Assembly (NCBI GenBank): GCA_937975525.1
Contig: CALJUJ010000684.1
Location: forward strand, 1-7,184
DNA length: 7,184 bases
Source: an uncultured bacterium
GTDB taxonomy: Bacteria; Desulfobacterota; Binatia; HRBIN30
Direction: 5' to 3'
Positions 1 to 6,600 of this stretch are shown one piece after another. Each line of letters begins with the position of its first letter. Position 1 is the first letter of the stretch. The notes beneath the pieces were generated by a model. It had not been told where the DNA came from. It did no database searches and was given only the letters and a program-made list of their open reading frames with translations. The position numbers and the translations under genes were made by a program.

Positions 1-1529
1 TGATCTGGTGTGTCGGCCATTGGCTGCCGCCGGCGATCGCGCACTACTACCAGCAACCGTTGTGGTTCGGGCTGGCGTTTTCCGCCGGTGCATCGGTGGT
101 GTTCATCGGCATCTATCATGCCGCGTTCGCCGCGTGCGCCAGCCTGATTCCCTTGGGCTGGGGCCGGCTCGTGCGCGCCGGTGTCTTCGCAACGCTATGG
201 GTCGCGTGGGAGCTCGCCAAAGCGCGCGTCTTCACCGGCGATCCGTGGCTGCTGCTCGGCTACGCCCTCGCCGGTAGCCCGGTGCTCGTTCAGGTCGCCG
301 ACCTCGGCGGCGTCTATGCGCTCTCCTTCGTCGTCGTCTTTACCAACGGCGCGCTCGCGGAGGCCGTGCGACCGGTGGCGGCGCCGGGGCGGCGGGCGAC
401 GGCGCCGTTGGTCGCGGTGGCCGTCGTGCTCGTCGTCGCCGGCTACGGGCGGTGGCGTCTCGACCAGGATCTGCCGACCACGCCGGCGGTGCCCGTCGTC
501 GTCGTCCAGGGCAACAACGACATGGGCGCCGAGTGGCGCGACGAGCACTACGGCGCGGGTTTCGAGACCTACTTGCGCCGCTCCTTCGAGGCGGCGCCGA
601 AAGACGTGCGCAGCCTGATCGTCTGGCCGGAGAGCTCGGTGACGTTCTTTCTCGCCGATGCGCCGGCGTATCGCACGGAGATCGGTCGCATGTTGCAGGC
701 TGCGAACGCCGAGCTCGTGCTCGGCGGGCCGCACCGTGAGGGCAGCGGGGCATCGACGCGCTACTACAACTCGGCGTTCACGGTCGATGCGCGTGGTGAG
801 ATCGTCGATCGCTACGACAAGGGCCATCTGATGCCGTTCGCCGAGTACTTCCCGCTGCGTACGATCGAGCTGTTGCGCCGGCGATTCGAGCGCGTCCGCT
901 ACTTCACGGCCGGCGACCGGGGCCAGACGTTGCAAACCGAGTTCGGCGTGGTCGCACCGGCGATCTGCTTCGAAGGGATGTTTCCCGAGTTGATCGGTGC
1001 GCAGATGCGCCGCGGCGCCGGCTTGCTCCTGAGCCTCTCGAACGACGCCTGGCTCGGCCGCGGCGCTGGCCCGGAGCAGCATCTCTGGATGATGACCGTG
1101 CGCGCGGTGGAGAATCGGACCTGGGTCGTGCGTGCCACGACGACCGGCGTGTCCGCCTTCATCGATCCGCGCGGCCGCATGCGAGCGCGCAGCGAGCGCG
1201 ACGTGGTCGCGACCTTGACCGGGGTCGTCTTTGCGTGGCTCTGCGTCGCCGCCAGCATCGTCGCCTTGAAGGCGAATCCCCGTAGGGGCGACCCGGCGGG
1301 TCGCCCCTACACGACGGATCGCCCCTACCCGACGGATCGCCCCTACGCGACGGGTCGCTCCTACGCGCGTCCGTCCTTGGCGGGCCCTCACGCAGAGCCG
1401 AGGGTCACCGCGCACACGGGATGGCCGCGATCAGAGCTCCAGGTGAATGCCGAGGCCCACCGACCGGACGGTGGTCTCGTCGAAGAACTGCGCGTAGGGA
1501 AAATGCCCAGCGAGGAGGTTGGCCAATAG
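1..1529 (+). CDS. lnt: Apolipoprotein N-acyltransferase, 5'-partial, with an abnormal repeat-encoded C-terminus
   Basis: Inner-membrane enzyme that N-acylates the terminal cysteine of diacylated lipoproteins, the last step of lipoprotein maturation. The frame is open from the left edge (first whole codon at 3), so the N-terminus with the first membrane helices lies outside the window. Seen here are several hydrophobic segments to about 450, then a nitrilase-type (CN_hydrolase) domain from about 490 to 1190. The family's catalytic triad is intact: Glu in WPESS (codon 630-632), Lys in DKGHLMPFAE (819-821) and Cys in AICFEG (966-968). A last hydrophobic helix, FAWLCVAASIVAL, follows at 1230-1268. 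Two oddities: the segment between the catalytic domain and that helix looks shorter than usual, and no stop follows the helix. The frame instead crosses the repeat at 1282-1367, adding about 82 Arg/Pro/Thr-rich residues, and ends inside the 3' end of the convergent gene. The family call is very secure; whether the product is active is uncertain. Confidence 0.93.
   Translation, partial: IWCVGHWLPPAIAHYYQQPLWFGLAFSAGASVVFIGIYHAAFAACASLIPLGWGRLVRAGVFATLWVAWELAKARVFTGDPWLLLGYALAGSPVLVQVADLGGVYALSFVVVFTNGALAEAVRPVAAPGRRATAPLVAVAVVLVVAGYGRWRLDQDLPTTPAVPVVVVQGNNDMGAEWRDEHYGAGFETYLRRSFEAAPKDVRSLIVWPESSVTFFLADAPAYRTEIGRMLQAANAELVLGGPHREGSGASTRYYNSAFTVDARGEIVDRYDKGHLMPFAEYFPLRTIELLRRRFERVRYFTAGDRGQTLQTEFGVVAPAICFEGMFPELIGAQMRRGAGLLLSLSNDAWLGRGAGPEQHLWMMTVRAVENRTWVVRATTTGVSAFIDPRGRMRARSERDVVATLTGVVFAWLCVAASIVALKANPRRGDPAGRPYTTDRPYPTDRPYATGRSYARPSLAGPHAEPRVTAHTGWPRSELQVNAEAHRPDGGLVEELRVGKMPSEEVGQ
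1282..1310. repeat. Perfect hairpin repeat (13-bp arms, 3-nt loop)
   Basis: Left arm GTAGGGGCGACCC (1282-1294), loop GGC, right arm GGGTCGCCCCTAC (1298-1310). The arms are exact reverse complements. From memory, palindromes of the GTAGGGGC...GCCCCTAC type are dispersed extragenic repeats in many GC-rich bacteria; I could not check copy number here. It lies between two convergent genes, where such a hairpin could act as a transcription terminator or mRNA stabiliser, but no T-tract follows on either strand. It sits inside the open frame of lnt. Confidence 0.88.
1297..1367. repeat. 18-bp tandem repeat, four imperfect units derived from the hairpin's right arm
   Basis: Units at 1297-1314, 1315-1332, 1333-1350 and 1351-1367. 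Each is built on CGG(G/A)TCGCCCCTAC plus a short NCGA spacer; the last unit has one C-to-T change (TCGCTCC). The first unit is also the right arm of the hairpin at 1282-1310. Each later unit keeps a mini-palindrome such as CGACGGATCG, so the units look like hairpin copies whose left arm is truncated. Because 18 is a multiple of 3, the array stays in the lnt frame and encodes a six-residue period: GRPYTT, DRPYPT, DRPYAT, GRSYAR. Confidence 0.85.
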
Positions 1530-2324
1530 CCGCACGCGAACGGTGTCGTTCGGTCGCGACAGCTCGATGCCGGCGACGACGTTCCAGGTCGGTCCCCAAT
1601 CTTGCTGCTGCCAGGTCTTGAAGTCGACGCCGGCCACCGGAGTCGGGACCAGCCCCCAGGGACGCCAGCTCAGCGGCTCACGGCTCTGTACCTCGAGGCC
1701 CGCCTGGAAGACCAAGGGGTCGAAGTCGGTCGCCGAGTGGAACACGGCCCCGCCGCCGCCGTAGGCGCGCCAGCGACCCTCCTCGAAGGACAGCAGCGCA
1801 TCGACCATCTCGAAGCCGAAGTTCTTCACGCGCACGGATCGGTTGCGCAGCAGGAACTCGTCGCCGAGGTGGCTGCTCTGGTGCAGGATGCGGCCGCGCC
1901 ACGACCAGGGGCCGGCGCGCCAGGTAATCGGCATGCCGACGAGATAGTCGGTGTTGATGAGGTCGCCGCTGTCGATGCTCAGGTCGAACTGCGAATGGAC
2001 GCCCGCGAAGAGGCCGATCTGGACTCCATCGCAGCCGCGCCGGCGCGACCACAGGCCGATGCTCTGTCCGGCCTGCACGAAACCGGAGTGGATGGTGTCG
2101 GTGTCGCGCCCGCTGCGCACCTCGCCGGTGCGAAAGCGAATGCGCTGGTAGCTCGCGCTGAAGCGCGGCTCCTTGGGGTCGGCGAGAAGCGGGCGGAAGA
2201 CGTCGTCGCGCGTCAGGAAGCGATCGACGGACTCGGGAGCGGCGGCGTGGCAGTCCGCTGCCGCCGCGGGAGGGGCCGCCGCGATGGAAGCGGCGACGGC
2301 GAGGATTCGAGGGAGGCGCTGCAT
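1431..2324 (-). CDS. DUF1207-family exported protein, probable outer-membrane beta-barrel
   Basis: 297 residues starting at MQRLPRIL. The open frame continues upstream to 2489, but those codons lie inside the preceding transporter gene and read as low-complexity shadow, whereas this ATG begins a clean signal peptide. Its hydrophobic Ala-rich core ends at AAAADC near residue 24, with likely cleavage by signal peptidase I. The mature start, FLTRDDVFRPLLADPKEPRF (residues 36-55), and the HQSSHLGDEFLLR block (148-160) match my recollection of DUF1207 (PF06727). Short alternating polar/hydrophobic stretches rich in Gly and aromatic residues, and a C-terminal VGLGIHLEL strand, suggest a beta-barrel, although the last residue is Leu rather than the common Phe. 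No biochemical function is known to me. It is the last gene of the minus-strand run, 46 nt after the transporter. Its 3' end overlaps the abnormal lnt extension by 99 bp. Confidence 0.82.
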   Translation of the reverse strand: MQRLPRILAVAASIAAAPPAAAADCHAAAPESVDRFLTRDDVFRPLLADPKEPRFSASYQRIRFRTGEVRSGRDTDTIHSGFVQAGQSIGLWSRRRGCDGVQIGLFAGVHSQFDLSIDSGDLINTDYLVGMPITWRAGPWSWRGRILHQSSHLGDEFLLRNRSVRVKNFGFEMVDALLSFEEGRWRAYGGGGAVFHSATDFDPLVFQAGLEVQSREPLSWRPWGLVPTPVAGVDFKTWQQQDWGPTWNVVAGIELSRPNDTVRVRLLANLLAGHFPYAQFFDETTVRSVGLGIHLEL

Positions 2325-2370
2325 CGTGCTGCACCGCCTACGACGATCGGCGCCGGAAGCCAATCCCGGT

Positions 2371-3588
2371 TCAAGCGGTGGTGCTGGGCTCGGGCACGCG
2401 CCGCTGGTCGACGACGACGGAGAAGCCCGCTGCGGTGACGACGAGGACGGCGGCGGCCACCAGCCATGCCGTGGGGATCCCGGCGTCACGGGCGACGACG
2501 CCGAGAACGACGAGTCCGAGGCTGCCGCCGAGCGTGAACGCCATCTGGCGCACCGACAGGACCGTCGCGCGGCGCGCCGACCCGGCGTGCTGGTTCATCC
2601 AGCCGAGCATGACCGGTTCGGTGATGCCGTAGCCGAACTCGAACAGCAGGAAACCGAGTATCGCCGGCGCCAGGCTGGGTGCCAGGGCCGCGGCCGCGAG
2701 CATGGCCGCGCGCAGCAGCGTGGCGACGGCGACCACGTGGGCTCGCGGCCAGTGGCCGAGCCGCGGCACCAGAAGACTGGCGAAGACCGCGGCCAGGTTG
2801 AGCAGGGCCCAGATCCAACCCATCACCCACAGCCCGGATCCGGTGAACGACTGCATGTGCGGCTGCCAGGTTTGCAGCGCCGGCATCATTGCGAACGCGG
2901 TCGCCGCGGTCAGCAAGCACAGGCGGCCCATGATCGGGTGCCGCCGCACCTCGTCCCATCCGTCGAGAACGGTCCGTCTCACGTTGCGTCCGGCGGCCTG
3001 AAGGGCGGCGCCGACTGCGTGCCGCTGCGGCCGATCGCTCTTCATCTGCCAGGCGCCGAGAGCGCCGGTGAACACGAAGCACACGGCCGCCATCAGCCAC
3101 GGCATCTCGATCGACGTCGCCGTGGCGACGTAGCCCGCGCTGAAGCCGGCGATGATCATCGTCGTGCGCGTCAGCAGCTGGGCGCGTGCGAAGAAGTCGT
3201 CCGTCGCGCCGTCCTTGCCTTCCTCCTTCATGCCGTCGACGGCCCAGGCATCGAGTGCGCCGGTGGCCAGCGTCGTGCCGATCGCGTCGATGAACTCTGC
3301 GAGCAGGAAGTCGCCGAAGTCGTCGGACACCCAGTAGAGCAGGAAGGCGACCGAGCGGACGAGGCAACTCAGCACGAACGAGATCTTGCGGCCGAAGACG
3401 TCGGCGACGGCGCCGGTGGGGACCTCGAAGACGAACGACGTGATCAAGAACGTCGCGATCACGAGATTGATCTCGAGCAGGTCGAGCCCGCGGTCGAGCA
3501 GGAACAGCGCGTACAATGGCCCGATGAAGGACCACGACGCGTGGTACAGCGAGACGACGAGGAAATAGGTGCGCTCGGTGCGAGTCAT
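2371..3588 (-). CDS. Major facilitator superfamily (MFS) transporter
   Basis: 405 residues with about 12 hydrophobic helices, the usual MFS size. The cytoplasmic loop between helices 2 and 3 carries the MFS signature GAVADVFGRK (residues 59-68). Further blocks are LDAWAVDG near helix 4 (112-119), a long hydrophilic central loop (about 182-215), and a second-half counterpart around LGWMNQHAGSARRATVLSVRQ (328-348). It is expected to be a proton- or gradient-driven inner-membrane carrier, exporter more likely than importer, but the substrate cannot be read from sequence. The start ATG at 3588 gives an N-terminus directly before helix 1; a purine-rich GGAAGCGG lies upstream as a weak ribosome site. 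It follows gmd by 75 nt and precedes the DUF1207 gene by 46 nt on the same strand, so co-transcription is likely. A link to glycan or lipid export is possible but unsupported. Confidence 0.9.
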   Translation of the reverse strand: MTRTERTYFLVVSLYHASWSFIGPLYALFLLDRGLDLLEINLVIATFLITSFVFEVPTGAVADVFGRKISFVLSCLVRSVAFLLYWVSDDFGDFLLAEFIDAIGTTLATGALDAWAVDGMKEEGKDGATDDFFARAQLLTRTTMIIAGFSAGYVATATSIEMPWLMAAVCFVFTGALGAWQMKSDRPQRHAVGAALQAAGRNVRRTVLDGWDEVRRHPIMGRLCLLTAATAFAMMPALQTWQPHMQSFTGSGLWVMGWIWALLNLAAVFASLLVPRLGHWPRAHVVAVATLLRAAMLAAAALAPSLAPAILGFLLFEFGYGITEPVMLGWMNQHAGSARRATVLSVRQMAFTLGGSLGLVVLGVVARDAGIPTAWLVAAAVLVVTAAGFSVVVDQRRVPEPSTTA

Positions 3589-3663
3589 GGCAAGCCGCTT
3601 CCGTCGCCGGCCTACCTACCGCGGTCGTGCGCCGAGCGCTCGTCTATTCCACGTTCGTCGCGA

Positions 3664-4671
<1,008 letters not shown>

Positions 4672-4675
4672 CGGT

Positions 4676-4682
4676 TCACCTT
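4676..4682 (-). promoter_or_regulatory. gmd ribosome binding site overlapping the upstream stop codon
   Basis: On the minus strand AAGGTGA precedes the gmd ATG, with ACCG between. Its last three bases are the TGA stop of the hydrolase. Ribosomes finishing the hydrolase therefore stop on the gmd ribosome site, an arrangement that suggests translational coupling. This also supports the chosen gmd start. Confidence 0.6.
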
Positions 4683-5389
4683 CCCGTCGCCGCTTCGACG
4701 TGGCGCACGATGCGCCGCGCGATCTGCCGCCGCGGCAGCGGCGCGACGTGGCTGCCGCTGTACCACAGAATCGATGGCTCGCCCCAGTGTCGCCACAGCG
4801 CGTGCGGGTGCTCGGGCGGGACGATCCGGTCGCCCCTTCCCGCAACGAGCAAGATCCGCTCCCGCGGCACGCGCAGGGGATGGGCCAGCGGCGAGTGCAC
4901 GCGATACGCGGCGCGCAGCTCGTCGCGCGAGAAGGCGAGGGACGGATCGCTGCGTACGCGCCGGCTGCGGCCGTGGAAGCGGAAGGCGAGGTCGCCGATA
5001 CACACCGGCGGGACCATCGGCACGACGAACGCCCAGTCGTCACGCAGCCCAGCGAGTAGCGCGGAAAGATAGCCGCCGAGACTCAGGCCGAGCAGGCCGA
5101 CCGGCGCATCGGAGTGAGCGCGCAGCCAGTTGGCGACCGTGATGATCTCGTAGGCCGCCTGGCGGACGACGGCGTTCAGCTGGTCGACGCGCGGCATCGC
5201 GAAACGCTCGCCCGAGAACCGCGCGCCCGCCGGTGTGCGTGCGCCGTGCGCCGGCAACGTCACGAGCGCAACGTCGAAGCCGGCGCGGAACAGGTCGGCG
5301 GCGAACAGGGCGAAGCCGTCGAGGCGCGGGTAGCCCATGGTGAAGCCGTGCAGCGCCACGACGGTCGCCCGCGCGGGGCCTTCTTGCAT
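4676..5389 (-). CDS. Alpha/beta hydrolase, C-terminal catalytic part (split gene, possible pseudogene)
   Basis: 237 residues holding the whole visible catalytic core of an alpha/beta hydrolase. LHGFTMG (13-19) forms the oxyanion region, GLSLGG (101-106) is the nucleophile elbow with Ser103, GRGDRIVPPEH (184-194) carries the acid Asp187, and SGSH (211-214) the catalytic His214. The PAHGARTP block (46-53) and overall style recall the ABHD18-like group (PF09752), a tentative match. The substrate is unknown; an ester or thioester is typical. The apparent ATG follows the TGA of the upstream reading frame with no gap and in the same frame, and no Shine-Dalgarno sequence precedes it. The natural protein was therefore probably a fusion of this part with the 138-residue part upstream (about 376 residues). 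Without the N-terminal part it may be untranslated, made by reinitiation, or inactive. No signal peptide is seen. Confidence 0.85.
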   Translation of the reverse strand: MQEGPARATVVALHGFTMGYPRLDGFALFAADLFRAGFDVALVTLPAHGARTPAGARFSGERFAMPRVDQLNAVVRQAAYEIITVANWLRAHSDAPVGLLGLSLGGYLSALLAGLRDDWAFVVPMVPPVCIGDLAFRFHGRSRRVRSDPSLAFSRDELRAAYRVHSPLAHPLRVPRERILLVAGRGDRIVPPEHPHALWRHWGEPSILWYSGSHVAPLPRRQIARRIVRHVEAATGR

Positions 5390-5392
5390 TCA
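5387..5392 (-). other. In-frame TGA splitting the hydrolase gene (TGA directly followed by ATG)
   Basis: Minus-strand codons read I-E-H-stop-M-Q-E-G. The stop (5392-5390) and the following ATG (5389-5387) are in the same frame, so a single sense codon in place of TGA would join both parts into one continuous protein. A TGG (Trp) to TGA transition is the simplest explanation; an assembly error or a recoded stop are alternatives. The sequence alone cannot tell these apart. Confidence 0.75.
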
Positions 5393-5806
5393 GTGTTCGA
5401 TCGAAATCGCATCGCCTGCTCCGCTCGGGTCGGCGATCGGAGCCGAGTCGTGGTCGCAGGCGAAGCGGCGGGCGACGACCTCGCCGCCGTCGAGTCGGCG
5501 CCGCCGGCGGCTCTCGACGTGGATCGGGCGTACGTCCTGCTCGGCGAAAGGGAAGAACTCGTGCGGGCGTTCCCACGGCGTCGATTCGAGGATGCGCCGC
5601 GCCGCCGCGCGCATGCTGGCCACCTCTTGGGGCTCGGGGAGCAACACGGCGTCGACGACCAACCCCATCGCCCGCAGCATCATCGTGTCGAGCGCCTGCG
5701 TGCACCCGGTCATCAGCCAATCGCCCCAACCCGCGTGAGGGAGGTCGGGCGCGACCAGCTCGTCGGCGATCGCCGACGCCGGCGCAGTCTGTGCCGGCAT
5801 GCTCAT
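5390..5806 (-). CDS. N-terminal part of the split alpha/beta hydrolase
   Basis: 138 residues from MSMPAQTAP to SIEH. The ATG at 5806 overlaps the methyltransferase stop by the 4-bp ATGA arrangement, with GAGG about 6 nt upstream, so this start is well supported. The piece begins with a short Ala/Pro-rich leader, then a helical stretch LMTGCTQALDTMMLRAMGLV (31-50). Next come a polar helix around EVASMRAAARRILE (61-74), PHEFFPFAEQ (81-90), and an Arg-rich strand-like segment leading to DGGEVVARRFACD (107-119). It contains no catalytic motif of its own; all of those lie in the frame immediately after its TGA. By position and frame it is the N-terminal substrate- or membrane-associated part of the same hydrolase, which is inference. 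Alone it is unlikely to be an enzyme. Confidence 0.72.
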   Translation of the reverse strand: MSMPAQTAPASAIADELVAPDLPHAGWGDWLMTGCTQALDTMMLRAMGLVVDAVLLPEPQEVASMRAAARRILESTPWERPHEFFPFAEQDVRPIHVESRRRRRLDGGEVVARRFACDHDSAPIADPSGAGDAISIEH

Positions 5807-6498
5807 GGCGCCTCGCTCGCGTCGTTTGGACGAAAGACGAGCACGTAGTGGTAGGGGAGCGACAGCGGCGTGCCGGCGAATGCGTAGCCGGCGCGCTGCA
5901 TCTCGTCGAGAACCTGCTCGCGGCTGAGCTTGTGGTCGGCCGGGGGGCCGACGGGCAACTCGCGCTTGTACCAGTCGACGACGACGATGCGCCCGCCGTC
6001 GCGGAGCGTCGCTCCGAGGCGGCGCATGTAGTCGATGCGCTCGTCGATGTGATGGTACGTGTCGAGGAACAGGACGACGTCGACGGTGCCGCGCGGCAAG
6101 CGCGGGTCGTCGGGCGACGCAAGGATCGGCACGACCTGGCGGGCGCCTTCTTCCTCGGCGCGCGAGCGCAAGTGGGCGATCAGGTTGGGCTCGATGTCGG
6201 CGAGCAGAACCGTGCCGGCGTCGCCGACGGCGGCGGCGAGGTAGCGCAGCAGGTAGCCGGTGCCAGCACCGATCTCGGCGACGGTACCGCCGCGCGGCAG
6301 GGCGAGCGCGTCGACGAGTGCTGCGGGCTTCTGCCAGGCGTCGCGCTCGGGGTCGTCGAAGATGCGTTGCCAGCGATCGACGTCGGCGAAGGATCGCTGC
6401 GAGGTCGCTCCGTCGTCGACCGGTCCGTCGTCGGCGACGGCGGCGGCGGATGCGACGACGCAGATCGCCGCGGCGATGAAGACTTTCGCATGCTGCAT
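5803..6498 (-). CDS. Class I SAM-dependent methyltransferase with an N-terminal signal peptide
   Basis: 231 residues. The methyltransferase fold is clear: motif I EIGAGTG (75-81), acidic end of strand 2 ADIEP (100-104), and motif IV LFLDTYHHIDE (143-153), followed by the family's LRDGGRIVVVDWYK (166-178). A preceding block, FADVDRWQRIFDDPERDAWQKP (37-58), is a lead-in I recall from a group of exported bacterial methyltransferases of unknown substrate. The first 22 residues are a signal peptide: one Lys, a hydrophobic core, and AVA before DD as a likely signal peptidase I site. Cys13 does not sit in a lipobox. An extracytoplasmic location is unusual because SAM is cytoplasmic. The ATG at 6498 begins the signal peptide. 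It is the first gene of the minus-strand run and overlaps the hydrolase start by 4 bp. Confidence 0.88.
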   Translation of the reverse strand: MQHAKVFIAAAICVVASAAAVADDGPVDDGATSQRSFADVDRWQRIFDDPERDAWQKPAALVDALALPRGGTVAEIGAGTGYLLRYLAAAVGDAGTVLLADIEPNLIAHLRSRAEEEGARQVVPILASPDDPRLPRGTVDVVLFLDTYHHIDERIDYMRRLGATLRDGGRIVVVDWYKRELPVGPPADHKLSREQVLDEMQRAGYAFAGTPLSLPYHYVLVFRPNDASEAP

Positions 6499-6510
6499 GG
6501 CCCGGCGCTT

Positions 6511-6518
6511 CCCTCCTT
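6511..6518 (-). promoter_or_regulatory. Strong Shine-Dalgarno sequence of the methyltransferase, long spacer
   Basis: The minus strand reads AAGGAGGG, a near-perfect anti-16S match, but 12 nt separate it from the ATG at 6498, longer than the usual 5-9. No ATG, GTG or TTG nearer to it gives a better frame, so the ATG start is kept. The long spacer may lower translation. Confidence 0.6.
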
Positions 6519-6587
6519 AGTGAAGATGCCACGGACTGTCGACTGTCGGCCTTTCGCATCGGCACGAATGGGGTTAGACGAGTTCGC

Positions 6588-6593
6588 GAGAGG
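6588..6593 (+). promoter_or_regulatory. Ribosome binding site deciding the start of the AI-2E-family gene
   Basis: GAGAGG lies 7 nt before the ATG at 6601. An in-frame ATG at 6568 would add 11 residues (MGLDEFARGRG) but has no purine-rich site before it, so 6601 is preferred. Confidence 0.6.
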
Positions 6594-6600
6594 CAGGGGA

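Larger units (their letters stand above)
6499..6600. promoter_or_regulatory. Divergent intergenic region with presumed promoters for both flanking genes
   Basis: This 102-bp gap separates the minus-strand run from the plus-strand transporter, so it should hold a promoter for each. I find no convincing -35/-10 pair on either strand; the best minus-strand candidate, TCGACA near 6545, lacks a matching -10. A 7-bp direct duplication, GACTGTC at 6534-6540 and 6541-6547, lies near the centre and could be an operator or chance. Confidence 0.45.

Noticed and set aside
1297..1367. CRISPR-like array
   Set aside because: Period of only 18 bp with near-identical 5-nt spacers and no cas genes; a simple tandem repeat derived from the hairpin.
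195..1415. 406-codon minus-strand open frame opposite lnt
   Set aside because: Antisense to the conserved lnt catalytic domain, Arg-rich and without recognisable motifs; a GC-driven shadow.
2325..2489. Longer N-terminus for the DUF1207 protein starting at 2489
   Set aside because: The extra 55 residues lie within the transporter's coding sequence and are Pro/Ser/Arg low complexity. The internal ATG at 2324 starts a proper signal peptide.
4672..5043. Upstream extension of the gmd frame to 5043
   Set aside because: The added sequence is a shadow of the hydrolase gene; the ATG at 4671 has a ribosome site and begins just before the Rossmann motif.
5350..5392. TGA at 5390-5392 as a selenocysteine codon
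   Set aside because: No convincing SECIS-like hairpin directly downstream (only a 4-bp GCCC/GGGC stem), no catalytic cysteine expected at this linker position, and an ATG follows at once.
6568..6600. Alternative upstream ATG for the AI-2E-family gene
   Set aside because: In frame, but without a ribosome site, whereas GAGAGG is well placed for the ATG at 6601.
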